64,000 nucleotides of DNA from Sporomusa malonica (GCF_900176355.1 NZ_FWXI01000003.1:62001-126000); one strand, 5' to 3'; positions 9,095-15,407 are shown, numbered from the stretch's first letter. Translations and numbers: made by a program. The notes: a model not told the origin generated them from the letters alone.

Positions 9095-9137
9095 ATTGTA
9101 CTCTTTCAGTATGAAGAAGTTATGAATATTTGGTGAA
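9095..9137 (-). promoter_or_regulatory. Promoter with 11-bp direct-repeat box (third copy)
   Basis: Plus-strand TATGAA at 9110 and 9121 plus GGTGAA at 9132, 11 bp apart, 9 bases upstream of minus-strand TACAAT (9095-9100). The 17-mer core and its distance to the -10 match the copy at 3649. Confidence 0.75.
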
Positions 9138-9270
9138 GAACTTATATTTTTATTGATGACCAATCCATTTAAGATTCCCTACGTCTACCTCACCTGACTT
9201 TAAGTCTCTCTTATGAAATCCCACGGTATCATCAAATGCTTTCATTGAAAAAATCCCTGTCGTAAAAGAG

Positions 9271-9303
9271 AAGACGGCTAGTGCCAAAAACACTAACCGT
9301 CTT
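9271..9303 (-). terminator. Terminator of the DUF1659-DUF2922-YvrJ operon
   Basis: AAGACGGTTAGTG and near-complement around TTTTTGG, seven bases past the 9310 stop and followed by CTCTTTTA on the minus strand. Confidence 0.7.
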
Positions 9304-9309
9304 CCTATT

Positions 9310-9456
9310 TTAGGAGATTTCCTCAGTATCAAATTCAACCATAATGCAATCGCCCTCAGGTTTATCACCGTATACGATTCGCAAGCCGCCGGCCGTTACC
9401 TCGACTTCTTTTTCGCCTGTGGTGAGATTACACGTTACCGAAACCTTATCTGTCAC
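9310..9456 (-). CDS. Small hypothetical protein downstream of yvrJ
   Basis: A 48-residue frame from GTG 9456, three bases after the YvrJ stop, with AAAGGGG upstream. It is acidic and predicted to be mostly beta (VSVTCNL, KEVEVTAGGLRIVYG) with two Cys. I do not recognise a family. It fills the space to the operon terminator and is in phase with the operon, so it is more credible than the overlapping 72-residue frame at 9150-9368. Confidence 0.6.
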   Translation of the reverse strand: MTDKVSVTCNLTTGEKEVEVTAGGLRIVYGDKPEGDCIMVEFDTEEIS

Positions 9457-9459
9457 AGT

Positions 9460-9663
9460 TTACCCCTTTCCATCGTTATCACAGGTATGACACGGTTTCC
9501 CTTCACGGCACTTGATGCACCGGCTGGCATGGGCTTCAAGTTGAATCTTTAGCTCTATGGCTTCATTAGTGAAAGCTTCCAGTGTAGTCTGAAGCTTAAC
9601 CAGCAGCCAGGTTGCCACCGCGATGGGAAACCCCACCTGCCCGATTACCTGCCAGACATCCAT
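9460..9663 (-). CDS. YvrJ family protein with extra Cys tail
   Basis: A 67-residue protein with a single N-terminal hydrophobic segment (VIGQVGFPIAVATWLLVKL) as in the YvrJ family. It then has a short amphipathic helix and an unusual tail with C-x2-C-x5-C-x2-C, which could bind Zn or an Fe-S centre. YvrJ proteins are short and uncharacterised and usually lie with DUF1659 and DUF2922 genes, as here. Confidence 0.8.
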   Translation of the reverse strand: MDVWQVIGQVGFPIAVATWLLVKLQTTLEAFTNEAIELKIQLEAHASRCIKCREGKPCHTCDNDGKG

Positions 9664-9677
9664 AGCCCACCTACTTT

Positions 9678-9890
9678 TTACACTAGCGCTACGCTATCAG
9701 AGATGCGGACAATGGCCTCTACTCGGCTAACCAGTTCGCTGCCGCGATTGACCAAAATGTTTTTTGCAATAATGGTATCCATGGCGGTGTTGACCTGAGC
9801 CAAAGTTAAATCGTCCTTAGGATCCGGCAGGCTAAGAGTGACCTCTTTACCAACGGAATCGCGGAACGTCATGTCCAAATACTTTTTCAT
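9678..9890 (-). CDS. DUF2922 family protein
   Basis: A 70-residue protein of the DUF2922 type: beta-rich start (MKKYLDMTFRDSVGKEVTLSL), PDPKDDLT, then a helix and a final strand. GGGAGGT precedes the ATG. Function is unknown. It is the middle gene of the DUF1659-DUF2922-YvrJ cassette that recurs in spore-forming Firmicutes. Confidence 0.85.
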   Translation of the reverse strand: MKKYLDMTFRDSVGKEVTLSLPDPKDDLTLAQVNTAMDTIIAKNILVNRGSELVSRVEAIVRISDSVALV

Positions 9891-9934
9891 CGATTAGTAC
9901 CTCCCTTCTTTTTATTCAAAAACCTTGGTTCCAG

Positions 9935-10159
9935 TTACTGGTTAATGAGATTGCAGCGCTCAGTTAAGGCAACGTCGGTAACAGTATGTTTCTGCAAATC
10001 GGCAAGCGCTTGGGCAACATCAAAAACATTCTGTTCAGTTGCGTTAGACTTCAGGTTACCGAAGGTACGGTTGGCATACACCGGATTACCGGTGCCACTA
10101 ATACCTGTTTGCACTTTGACAGTAAAGCTGCCAAGCTGAGGTACTTTTACTACAGCCAT
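9935..10159 (-). CDS. DUF1659 family protein
   Basis: A 74-residue DUF1659 protein: two strands with GTGNPVYANRTFGNLKSNA and a C-terminal helix (VFDVAQALADLQKHT). AAAGGAGGG lies ten bases upstream of the ATG. It heads the operon with DUF2922, YvrJ and the 48-residue protein. The promoter lies about 210 bases upstream, leaving a long structured leader (10160-10358). Confidence 0.85.
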   Translation of the reverse strand: MAVVKVPQLGSFTVKVQTGISGTGNPVYANRTFGNLKSNATEQNVFDVAQALADLQKHTVTDVALTERCNLINQ

Positions 10160-10190
10160 GTGTAACTCCCTCCTTTCTTCAGAAAATGCA

Positions 10191-10294
10191 CCAAGACCGC
10201 GGGAAATCCCGCGGTCTTGGGCGGGAATGGTGATCTATAGCAAGCGAAGCAGTTATATAACCACTTCGATTTGCCCGTGACCCTCACCATTCCC
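10191..10294 (-). promoter_or_regulatory. Structured mRNA leader of the DUF1659 operon
   Basis: Two strong structures lie between promoter and first gene. One is a perfect 13-bp stem with a 4-base loop (10191-10220). The other is a long hairpin closed by GGGAATGGTGA/TCACCATTCCC (10223-10233 with 10284-10294) with a second inner stem. Neither has a T-run on the minus strand, so they are not ordinary terminators. No known riboswitch consensus was recognised. Confidence 0.55.
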
Positions 10295-10330
10295 AGTGGT
10301 GTATAAGTTTATCAGGCGGCACACCTCCAT
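10253..10330 (-). CDS. Possible 25-residue leader peptide upstream of DUF1659 operon
   Basis: An ATG at 10330, about 28 bases after the predicted transcription start, opens a 25-codon frame with the sequence LYTTGNGEGHGQIEVVI and stops inside the large hairpin. There is no clear separate Shine-Dalgarno site; GGAGGTG lies within its first codons and might instead serve a later start. Its position in the leader suggests a regulatory upstream ORF, but coding status is unproven. Confidence 0.3.
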   Translation of the reverse strand: MEVCRLINLYTTGNGEGHGQIEVVI

Positions 10331-10365
10331 GCCAGACTCTTAAGGTATTTAAATAGCTTATCATG

Positions 10366-10394
10366 ATTGTATAACGTTAAAATCAAAAGGTCAA
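10366..10394 (-). promoter_or_regulatory. Promoter of the DUF1659 operon
   Basis: Minus-strand TTGACC (10389-10394) and TACAAT (10366-10371) with an exact 17-bp spacer. Between it and the amidase stop (10395-10651) the DNA is AT-rich with no gene visible. Confidence 0.75.
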
Positions 10395-10651
10395 TATTAC
10401 CAAAAGCCCCCATCTTACGACAAATTGTACCTGTCATTCTACTTCACCCTGTATTGCCCCTAAAAGTAATTTATCGTCATCAAAATTTTTTTAATTTTTT
10501 TTGAAAATTTCTTAGGTACAATAATTTAGGCCCCGCTTAGCTCCTTGAAGCTAAATATTATCAAGCATGAGTAGCGAATTTAACGCAGACATTTGCCAAA
10601 CCCTTCATATAAAATGTAATTAATATCTTCCCCATTCTGCAGAGTGGTCTG

Positions 10652-11197
10652 TTATGAAGTAACTTCACCCATATAGTCTTCTATTCCACTAGCAATGGCA
10701 AGCGCCGCCGCCAACTGACACACATATGTTTTCAAAATCCGCCGCTCAGTATCATTTGAAATAAACGCCACTTCCACCAGCACTGCTGGGCAATTGGTCT
10801 CCCTCAGCACCTGAAAGCATGCTGCTTTCACACCCCGGTCAACGGTGTCTAGCTCGGTTACTAGTCGTGCCTGAATACACTTTGCCAGCCGCCGACCTGA
10901 GACGCTAGCTGGATAGTAATACGTTTCCGTCCCGTGCGCGGCTTTATTTGCAACACTATTAGCATGGATACTGACAAACATATCTGCCTGATTGGCATTG
11001 GCTAATTCCGCTCGAAAACTTAAGTTATCAGTAGCAATATCACCGGTTCGCGTCAACCAAACCTCATGACCTGCCTCGTACAACTGCTCGACCAGCAACT
11101 TAGCAATCGCCAAAACCACATCACATTCCCGCACGCCACCGGCACACGCTCCTGGTTCTGCCGGCCCAGAATGTCCGGGGTCTACAACAATTTTCAT
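10652..11197 (-). CDS. N-acetylmuramoyl-L-alanine amidase (Amidase_3, CwlC-like)
   Basis: A 181-residue single-domain zinc amidase. VVDPGHSG supplies the first His ligand, a Glu lies near VRECDVVLAIA, SIHANS supplies the second His and VEVAFISN the catalytic Glu. It hydrolyses the amide bond between muramic acid and the stem peptide. No signal peptide or cell-wall-binding repeats are present, so release would need lysis or another route; mother-cell or phage-type lysins of this form are known. I chose ATG 11197 with GGAGGGG upstream. It may mark the left side of the mobile element or belong to the chromosome. Confidence 0.85.
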   Translation of the reverse strand: MKIVVDPGHSGPAEPGACAGGVRECDVVLAIAKLLVEQLYEAGHEVWLTRTGDIATDNLSFRAELANANQADMFVSIHANSVANKAAHGTETYYYPASVSGRRLAKCIQARLVTELDTVDRGVKAACFQVLRETNCPAVLVEVAFISNDTERRILKTYVCQLAAALAIASGIEDYMGEVTS

Positions 11198-11902
11198 GAA
11201 ATCCCCTCCGCTGATTTTGTAGTTTATCCGCACTCAAGCCCGCTCCGCGTCCCTCCGGGCGGCGCTGCAGCCGCTCACGCGTCTTCCGCCTGCCGTCCTC
11301 GGGCCGCTCCGCTCAGTGCCATATCTGACGGATACCACTGCATGGCTGCTCGTCCGCTCCTTGCGCCGTTTCGCTCAGCTCCACTATCCTCATCCGCTCC
11401 CGCTCAGCCACCGCTAACGCTTGCAGTCGTATCCTGCTAGGGTGGCATCTCATAGCCTGGCAAGGTAGCAGGCCAGGGAACTCCTTTCACTCGCACCCAG
11501 ACCTGCCGTTCAAAGCGGTACCGGCCGCCTACCACAAAAACAATAAGGTTGGCGGCCTGATTCGTCACCCATCCCTACCCCTTCCCATCAAGGGAAGGGA
11601 AGCGCAGCCATCCGATAATATTGCCTTATGTCACCAGGTTGTCGGGGCGAATCACCTTAGCGGCACAGCCGCACGGTCCTTCACTTATCCCGCCACCCTT
11701 CCGCACTGTACCGGCTATGCCCTCCACGAAAAACCATGTTCCGGTCATAACCGCCACGCTGCTGTGACATAAGGACATTATCCGACGTCTGCGCACCGCT
11801 CACGCGGTACCGTCGCCCTGGCTCCGGTATATATGTTCCCACCCCTAGCCCCTCCCGTAAATCAGGAGGGGAACAAGCACTGAGCTATAGGTATAGCCAG
11901 CC
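11198..11902 (-). other. GC-rich, hairpin-dense non-coding region
   Basis: About 700 bases without a convincing gene, clearly more GC-rich than its surroundings. Several stem-loops lie in series: 11456-11477, 11523-11557, 11579-11599 and 11849-11872. A long-range inverted repeat (11611-11634 with 11764-11787, about 20 of 24 matching) encloses ~130 bases. A TGAGCGG-type word recurs five times on the minus strand. It could be a large structured RNA, an oriT or single-strand origin, or decayed coding sequence. Confidence 0.5.
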
Positions 11903-11980
11903 CTACTCTCTCCCGCCGCAAGTTTTAATCACAATATAAGCCATGGCCACAACTAATAACAATCTTCTACGCTTTGCCAC
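11903..11980 (-). CDS. Possible 25-residue membrane peptide
   Basis: From GTG 11980, overlapping the preceding stop codon as TAGTG, a 25-codon frame encodes a basic N-terminus (AKRRR), a hydrophobic stretch (LLLVVAMAYIVI) and a Cys-containing tail. The overlap suggests translational coupling to the 35-residue frame upstream. It is too short to assign and may not be real. Confidence 0.35.
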   Translation of the reverse strand: MAKRRRLLLVVAMAYIVIKTCGGRE

Positions 11981-12087
11981 TACCTGCATCCCATGTAGCG
12001 CCTCTCTTCATTAATGGTTTCGTTATACTTCTCCAGCGTCCGAAACATACTGTCAGGCTCGGTAAGAACCAAAGTTCTGGCATGCAC
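11980..12087 (-). CDS. Possible 35-residue protein downstream of ssb
   Basis: GTG 12087 has GGAGGGA eight bases upstream, and that site overlaps the ssb stop region. The product is polar and helical (DSMFRTLEKYNETINEERR), unlike random translation. An alternative ATG at 12083 in another frame gives a less protein-like product. No family recognised. Confidence 0.4.
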   Translation of the reverse strand: MHARTLVLTEPDSMFRTLEKYNETINEERRYMGCR

Positions 12088-12101
12088 CGAAAATCTCCCT
12101 C

Positions 12102-12479
12102 CTAACCGGACACCTCTTTCCCCAAAGAGTTCCAATCCTGTTGTATACGGTGTTCTCCATCGAAGCCTACCGATAACCTGTCTACAAACTCCACATCGCG
12201 GACCACTACTTCAGTGATTTTTTTCTTTTGTCCATCCGTACCGTCCAACCGCCGGACATGTAAACGCCCCTCCACAGCAACTTTGCTTCCTTTCACCAAA
12301 TGACTGGCGATTGTCTCTGCCAGGGTATCCCAGGCCACACAATCAATAATATCCGTCTCTTCCCGGATTTTTGTCCGGTAATGGACAATCACCGCAAAAG
12401 AACAGACGGCCTTGCCGTTTGGCGTATACCGCATATCCGGGTTCTGGGCCACACGGCCAATGATAATGACTTTGTTCAC
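12102..12479 (-). CDS. ssb: Single-stranded DNA-binding protein (mobile-element copy)
   Basis: A 125-residue OB-fold SSB with NKVIIIGRVAQNPDMRYT at the start, then DIIDCVAWDTLAE and GSKVAVEGRLHVRR. GTG 12479 has GGAGAGGG six bases upstream and matches the usual SSB N-terminus. The C-terminus ends GKEVSG and lacks the acidic DDIPF-type tip through which housekeeping SSBs recruit partners, so this is probably a specialised element-borne SSB. It follows the Rep-like gene and the origin-like region. Confidence 0.9.
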   Translation of the reverse strand: MNKVIIIGRVAQNPDMRYTPNGKAVCSFAVIVHYRTKIREETDIIDCVAWDTLAETIASHLVKGSKVAVEGRLHVRRLDGTDGQKKKITEVVVRDVEFVDRLSVGFDGEHRIQQDWNSLGKEVSG

Positions 12480-12500
12480 ACCAAACCCTCTCCTCAAAAG

Positions 12501-12702
12501 TTATCCACATATCCACAACCCCTATTACTATTATTGGTTTATGTTTATATTGTTTACGTTTATATAATGTAACCAGGTTGCCAACCAATATGGTTAACAA
12601 CAGCCTCCTTGCCAACCAGGTTGGCAACCATTATGGTTGGCAAGTTTTCGAAACCAACGTTAAAAAAGGTTTATCCACTGGTTTATCCACAGGTTTTCCA
12701 CA
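12501..12702. other. Candidate replication origin of the integrated element
   Basis: Perfect DnaA boxes TTATCCACA lie at 12501-12509 and 12683-12691, with near matches at 12671-12679 (TTATCCACT) and 12694-12702 (TTTTCCACA). Between them is an AT-rich stretch (about 12525-12570) with repeated GTTTA words and then two ~27-bp direct repeats. The right-hand boxes lie inside the 3' end of the Rep-like gene, where they encode a KPVDKPVDKP repeat. This arrangement is known from phage and plasmid replisome-organiser genes. Confidence 0.6.
12571..12644. repeat. Iteron-like direct and inverted repeats
   Basis: Two 27-bp direct repeats start at 12571 and 12614 (AACCAGGTTGSCAACCAWTA...). The second unit is also framed by a perfect 10-bp inverted repeat, CTTGCCAACC/GGTTGGCAAG. 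They lie in the ssb-rep gap within the origin-like region and may bind the Rep protein, or repress ssb. Confidence 0.65.
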
Positions 12703-12978
12703 CAAAGAATGTAGTACATAATACGGGGCCAAGCGCCCCGGCCTGGGTATATGCATAATCAATCCAGCCTCCACCAGTTCCGTTCTGGCTCTGGATAGAG
12801 CCGAATAGCTGTACCCCAACATCCCCAACAAAGTACTGCTGGCCACCGTAAAATGCGGCGGCCAGCCCGCCCGGTTACACAGGTGCATTAGTACACCCCA
12901 TAATGCCTGGGCATCACTTGTCAGTGGCTGAGTAAGTAAGCGGGCATAAAAGCTATTCAGTTCCATTATGTAGTTCAT
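12631..12978 (-). CDS. Rep/replisome-organiser-like protein
   Basis: A 115-residue protein with a predicted winged-helix region (about residues 20-90: LTSDAQALWGVLMHLCN, SYSALSRARTELVEAGLI). Its C-terminal KPVDKPVDKP repeat is encoded by DnaA-box-like DNA. Those traits match replication initiators and organisers of phages and small plasmids, though no family is certain. The start is uncertain: ATG 12978 gives a typical N-terminus but lacks a strong ribosome site, and longer or slightly shorter frames are possible. It lies between the excisionase-like gene and ssb. Confidence 0.6.
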   Translation of the reverse strand: MNYIMELNSFYARLLTQPLTSDAQALWGVLMHLCNRAGWPPHFTVASSTLLGMLGYSYSALSRARTELVEAGLIMHIPRPGRLAPYYVLHSLCGKPVDKPVDKPFLTLVSKTCQP

Positions 12979-13039
12979 GGATAGGCCCACACCCACAACA
13001 AAAACTGTAAGATAATCGCCCAGCCAATCGCTGCCGGTA

Positions 13040-13261
13040 TCATGGGGCAACGCGTTTTAGACTGGCTGTTTCCACCCCCACTTTCGCTATCGCCCGTTTG
13101 CGCAGCCATTCGTTGGCAGCCTCTACATGAATCAAAAACCGGTTGCCCTCTTTGGACGCGGGAAAATCCGACAAGTAGCACAATTCCCTGACACGATTCT
13201 GCCCAATTCCCGTCATCGTGGCAAACTCTTTCACCGATACCATGATCTTTGCAGTGCTCAT
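13040..13261 (-). CDS. Excisionase-type helix-turn-helix protein
   Basis: A 73-residue MerR/excisionase-fold protein: VSVKEFATMTGIGQNRVREL is the helix-turn-helix and FLIHVEAANEWLRKRA the wing and helix. ATG 13261 has GGAGG eight bases upstream. It is the first gene of the leftward xis-rep-ssb set and could be the recombination directionality factor for the integrase, or a replication-control regulator. Confidence 0.75.
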   Translation of the reverse strand: MSTAKIMVSVKEFATMTGIGQNRVRELCYLSDFPASKEGNRFLIHVEAANEWLRKRAIAKVGVETASLKRVAP

Positions 13262-13303
13262 ACCCCATACCTCCCATATCATAATATAGTTAAGTTATTA
13301 CAA

Positions 13304-13367
13304 TTTGTAGTATATAGTACAAATTAAAATATTTCAATACATTTTGTAATTTATTGTTTACAAAATG
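13304..13367. promoter_or_regulatory. Paired palindromic operators in the divergent xis/XRE promoter region
   Basis: TTTGTA..TACAAA (13304-13323) and CATTTTGTAA..TTACAAAATG (13340-13367) give four similar half-sites between the leftward genes and the rightward XRE gene. This is the layout of a phage-like lysogeny switch and the likely binding region of the adjacent XRE repressor. Confidence 0.65.
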
Positions 13368-13446
13368 ACGTAACATGTTTTAGAATGAAATTATCAAATA
13401 AAAAATGACGGTGTGTGAAAAAAGATGATGGTGTGTGTGATAAATC

Positions 13447-13779
13447 ATGATAAGTGAAAAACTTCGGGCCGCCCGCTCTAACATGAACATGTCCCAAGCG
13501 GCGCTCGCCCGTGTCGTCGGCGTCAAACAATCCACCGTAGCCTCTTGGGAAAAGGGACGAACTGAACCAGATACGATTATGTTGGGACGACTGGCCCAGG
13601 CGCTGAAAGTGACAACTGATCATCTCCTCGGCATCCAATCCGAACAGTTGTCCCTACCGGAAGGAGTGGCCGACATAGCCAAAAAGATTGCCGACCTCTC
13701 ACCCAGTGACCGAGTGGTAGTGGAAAAAATCGTAGCCGCATTAAGCACAGAGGATAAATCAAATGTCGTCCCTAGTTGA
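13447..13779 (+). CDS. XRE-family (Cro/CI-like) repressor
   Basis: A 110-residue protein with an N-terminal Cro/CI helix-turn-helix (SQAALARVVGVKQSTVASWEKGRTEPD, about residues 16-45) and a short helical C-terminus likely used for dimerisation. It is divergent from the xis-rep-ssb genes with paired palindromes in between, so it probably represses them and maintains the integrated state. Upstream is an odd GGTGTGTG-type repeat instead of a clear GGAGG site. Confidence 0.85.
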   Translation: MISEKLRAARSNMNMSQAALARVVGVKQSTVASWEKGRTEPDTIMLGRLAQALKVTTDHLLGIQSEQLSLPEGVADIAKKIADLSPSDRVVVEKIVAALSTEDKSNVVPS

Positions 13780-13897
13780 CCGGTGGATTCGTGTACTACT
13801 GACCCAAAAGCGGTAATACCAAAATAATCTCCCTTCATGATTCACTAGAATTCTCGCACTTCTTACCGCGTTAAATATTAAAAGGCGGTGTGTGAAA

Positions 13898-15040
13898 ATG
13901 GCAAAACGTGCAAACGGAGAAGGAACAATCTGCAAAAGGAAAGACGGCCTCTGGACAGCGGCCATCACGGTAGGCCGGGATGAGAAAACCGGCAAATTGA
14001 TTCGAAAATATGTGTACGGCAAAACCAAAACCGAAGTACAAGAAAAAAAGACCACTCTTTTCGAGCAGTCTAAAGGCATTACTTTTGTTGATGCCGACAA
14101 AGTCACAGTAGAACAATGGATAAAAAAATGGCTGGAAACCTATGCAAGGCCCAAAGTTCGCCAAAATACTTATGAGTCCTATGAGTCAGTCGCCACCCGG
14201 CACGTTATCCCAGCGTTAGGTAAAAATAAGCTGACCAAATTACAATCCAACCAAATCCAAACCATGATCAATGAAATTATTGCCAAACATTCACCCCGCC
14301 TGGGTCAATATTCGTTCGCAGTTTTACGCATGGCTTTACGCCAGGCACTTAAAGAACACTTACTATTACGTGACCCGACATTGGCCGTATCACCGCCAAA
14401 AAAGGTAAAAAAAGAAGTGCGGCAGCTCACCGTGGAAGAATGGAATAAACTCTTCACTGAGGCCAAAAAGAAATCTGGTATGCATCTGGCTATCTTAGTA
14501 GAATGGGCCACTGGGATGCGTCGGGAAGAAATTCTAGGCCTACGGTGGTGTGATACCAATTTAGATAAAAAATATTTGTCCATCTGCAATGTAGTCATTG
14601 TCACCAAAGCAGGCCCCCAATTTTCCATTCCCAAGTCGAAAAGCGGCTTCCGCCAAATCACCATCCCCGACTTTGTGGCAAACGAATTGAAACACCATAA
14701 AACAAAACAAACCGCCGAACGGCTTGCAGCAGAAGAGTGGCATAATCACGACCTTGTTTTCTGCCGAAAAAATGGCCTTCCATTAGAACCCAGGGACTTT
14801 TCCCATCGCTTCTCCGAAATTGCTAAAGACGCCGGTGTAAGCAGTACTTTCCACGATCTCCGCCATGACCATGCCACCCGGCTCTTTGCCGAAGGCAAAC
14901 ACCCCAAAGATGTCCAGGACCGACTCGGTCACAGCTCGATTTCCATGACGCTCGACACCTACACCCACCATGTTCCATCCCGGCAAACTACGATTGCCGA
15001 TTGGCTACAGACAACCATCCCGTCAGCAGCAAAATCCTGA
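13898..15040 (+). CDS. Site-specific tyrosine integrase
   Basis: A 380-residue phage/ICE-type tyrosine recombinase: an AP2-like arm-binding N-terminus (GEGTICKRKDGLWTAAI), a core-binding domain and a catalytic domain. Arg lies in TGMRREEILGLRW, His-x-x-Arg in HDLRHDHATR, the second His in LGHSS, and the Tyr nucleophile in LDTYTHH. ATG 13898 is preferred over the GTG two codons earlier. It ends 170 bases before tRNA-Leu, which is the usual position for an integrase whose attachment site is the tRNA 3' end. Confidence 0.92.
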   Translation: MAKRANGEGTICKRKDGLWTAAITVGRDEKTGKLIRKYVYGKTKTEVQEKKTTLFEQSKGITFVDADKVTVEQWIKKWLETYARPKVRQNTYESYESVATRHVIPALGKNKLTKLQSNQIQTMINEIIAKHSPRLGQYSFAVLRMALRQALKEHLLLRDPTLAVSPPKKVKKEVRQLTVEEWNKLFTEAKKKSGMHLAILVEWATGMRREEILGLRWCDTNLDKKYLSICNVVIVTKAGPQFSIPKSKSGFRQITIPDFVANELKHHKTKQTAERLAAEEWHNHDLVFCRKNGLPLEPRDFSHRFSEIAKDAGVSSTFHDLRHDHATRLFAEGKHPKDVQDRLGHSSISMTLDTYTHHVPSRQTTIADWLQTTIPSAAKS

Positions 15041-15041
15041 C

Positions 15042-15157
15042 TACAACAATAATTTTATTTTCATTGTTGTAGAATCTCCGTAAAAATATTATCCCTACTT
15101 AAAAATTACATTTCATAACCTTACTCTACCCTTTTATTGTTGTACGGTTGTTGTAGT
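15042..15157. repeat. Integrase arm-type site candidates (ATTGTTGTAG repeats)
   Basis: ATTGTTGTAG-like words occur four times between the integrase stop and the tRNA: inverted at 15042-15051, and direct at about 15063, 15138 and 15149. The first pair also forms a perfect stem that could end integrase transcription. Clustered short repeats beside an integrase are typical of arm-binding sites. Confidence 0.5.
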
Positions 15158-15165
15158 AAAAAATA

Positions 15166-15196
15166 AAGGCTGTCAGGATCAAATCCCGACAGCCTT
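15166..15196 (-). terminator. Terminator of tRNA-Leu
   Basis: AAGGCTGTC and its complement form a stem 14 bases past the tRNA 3' end on the minus strand, followed by TTTATTTTTTA. Confidence 0.85.
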
Positions 15197-15209
15197 GTCA
15201 TTGTTGAAT

Positions 15210-15291
15210 TGGTGCGGGAGAATGACTTGAACCGCCACGGTCACCCGCCAGATCCTAAGTCTGGTGCGTCTGCCAATTCCGCCACTCCCGC
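15210..15291 (-). tRNA. tRNA-Leu (anticodon UAG), T-stem mispaired
   Basis: The 82-nt sequence has acceptor stem GCGGGAG/CTCCCGC, a D arm with GGCAGACGC, anticodon stem CCAGA/TCTGG with loop CTTAGGA (anticodon TAG), a short class-II variable arm (CGG-GTGA-CCG) and an encoded CCA. The T arm is abnormal: the 5' side reads GGCGG before TTCAAGT, but the 3' side reads CATT(C) and cannot pair with it, and the arm appears one base short. The gene lies next to an integrase, so its 3' end may have been altered by integration. Confidence 0.8.
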
Positions 15292-15407
15292 GTCCTCAGA
15301 ATTAATACTATACCAGCTAATTAGATTATTGTCAACATAGGACTATAAAGAAAACACGGTTTGCGCCGAGCCTTAGCGACAGCGGAAAAAACCAGCATCC
15401 CCAAGAA

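Noticed and set aside
9150-9368. 72-residue minus frame with an N-terminal hydrophobic stretch
   Set aside because: It overlaps the operon terminator at 9271-9303 and the better-supported 48-residue gene in another frame, and has no ribosome site.
10220-10300. Cyclic-di-GMP (GEMM) riboswitch in the DUF1659 leader
   Set aside because: GGGCAAA appears, but the GACGCAAAGC core and paired-stem layout are absent.
11066-11440. 124-residue plus frame over the amidase start and GC-rich region
   Set aside because: Opposite to a clear amidase gene, and the Pro/Ala/Ser-rich product looks like translation of GC-rich non-coding DNA.
12343-12627. 94-residue minus frame over ssb and the origin repeats
   Set aside because: It is out of frame with the SSB protein, crosses the DnaA boxes and repeats, and has no family resemblance.
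12975-13277. 100-residue minus frame overlapping the excisionase-like gene
   Set aside because: Shadow frame of a recognised helix-turn-helix protein that has its own ribosome site.
9000-13900. Second copy of the tRNA-Leu 3' end marking the far attachment site
   Set aside because: Searched by eye for GGTGCGGGAG and GAATGACTTG; only weak partial matches (for example near 10218). The left border is probably degraded or was not recognised.
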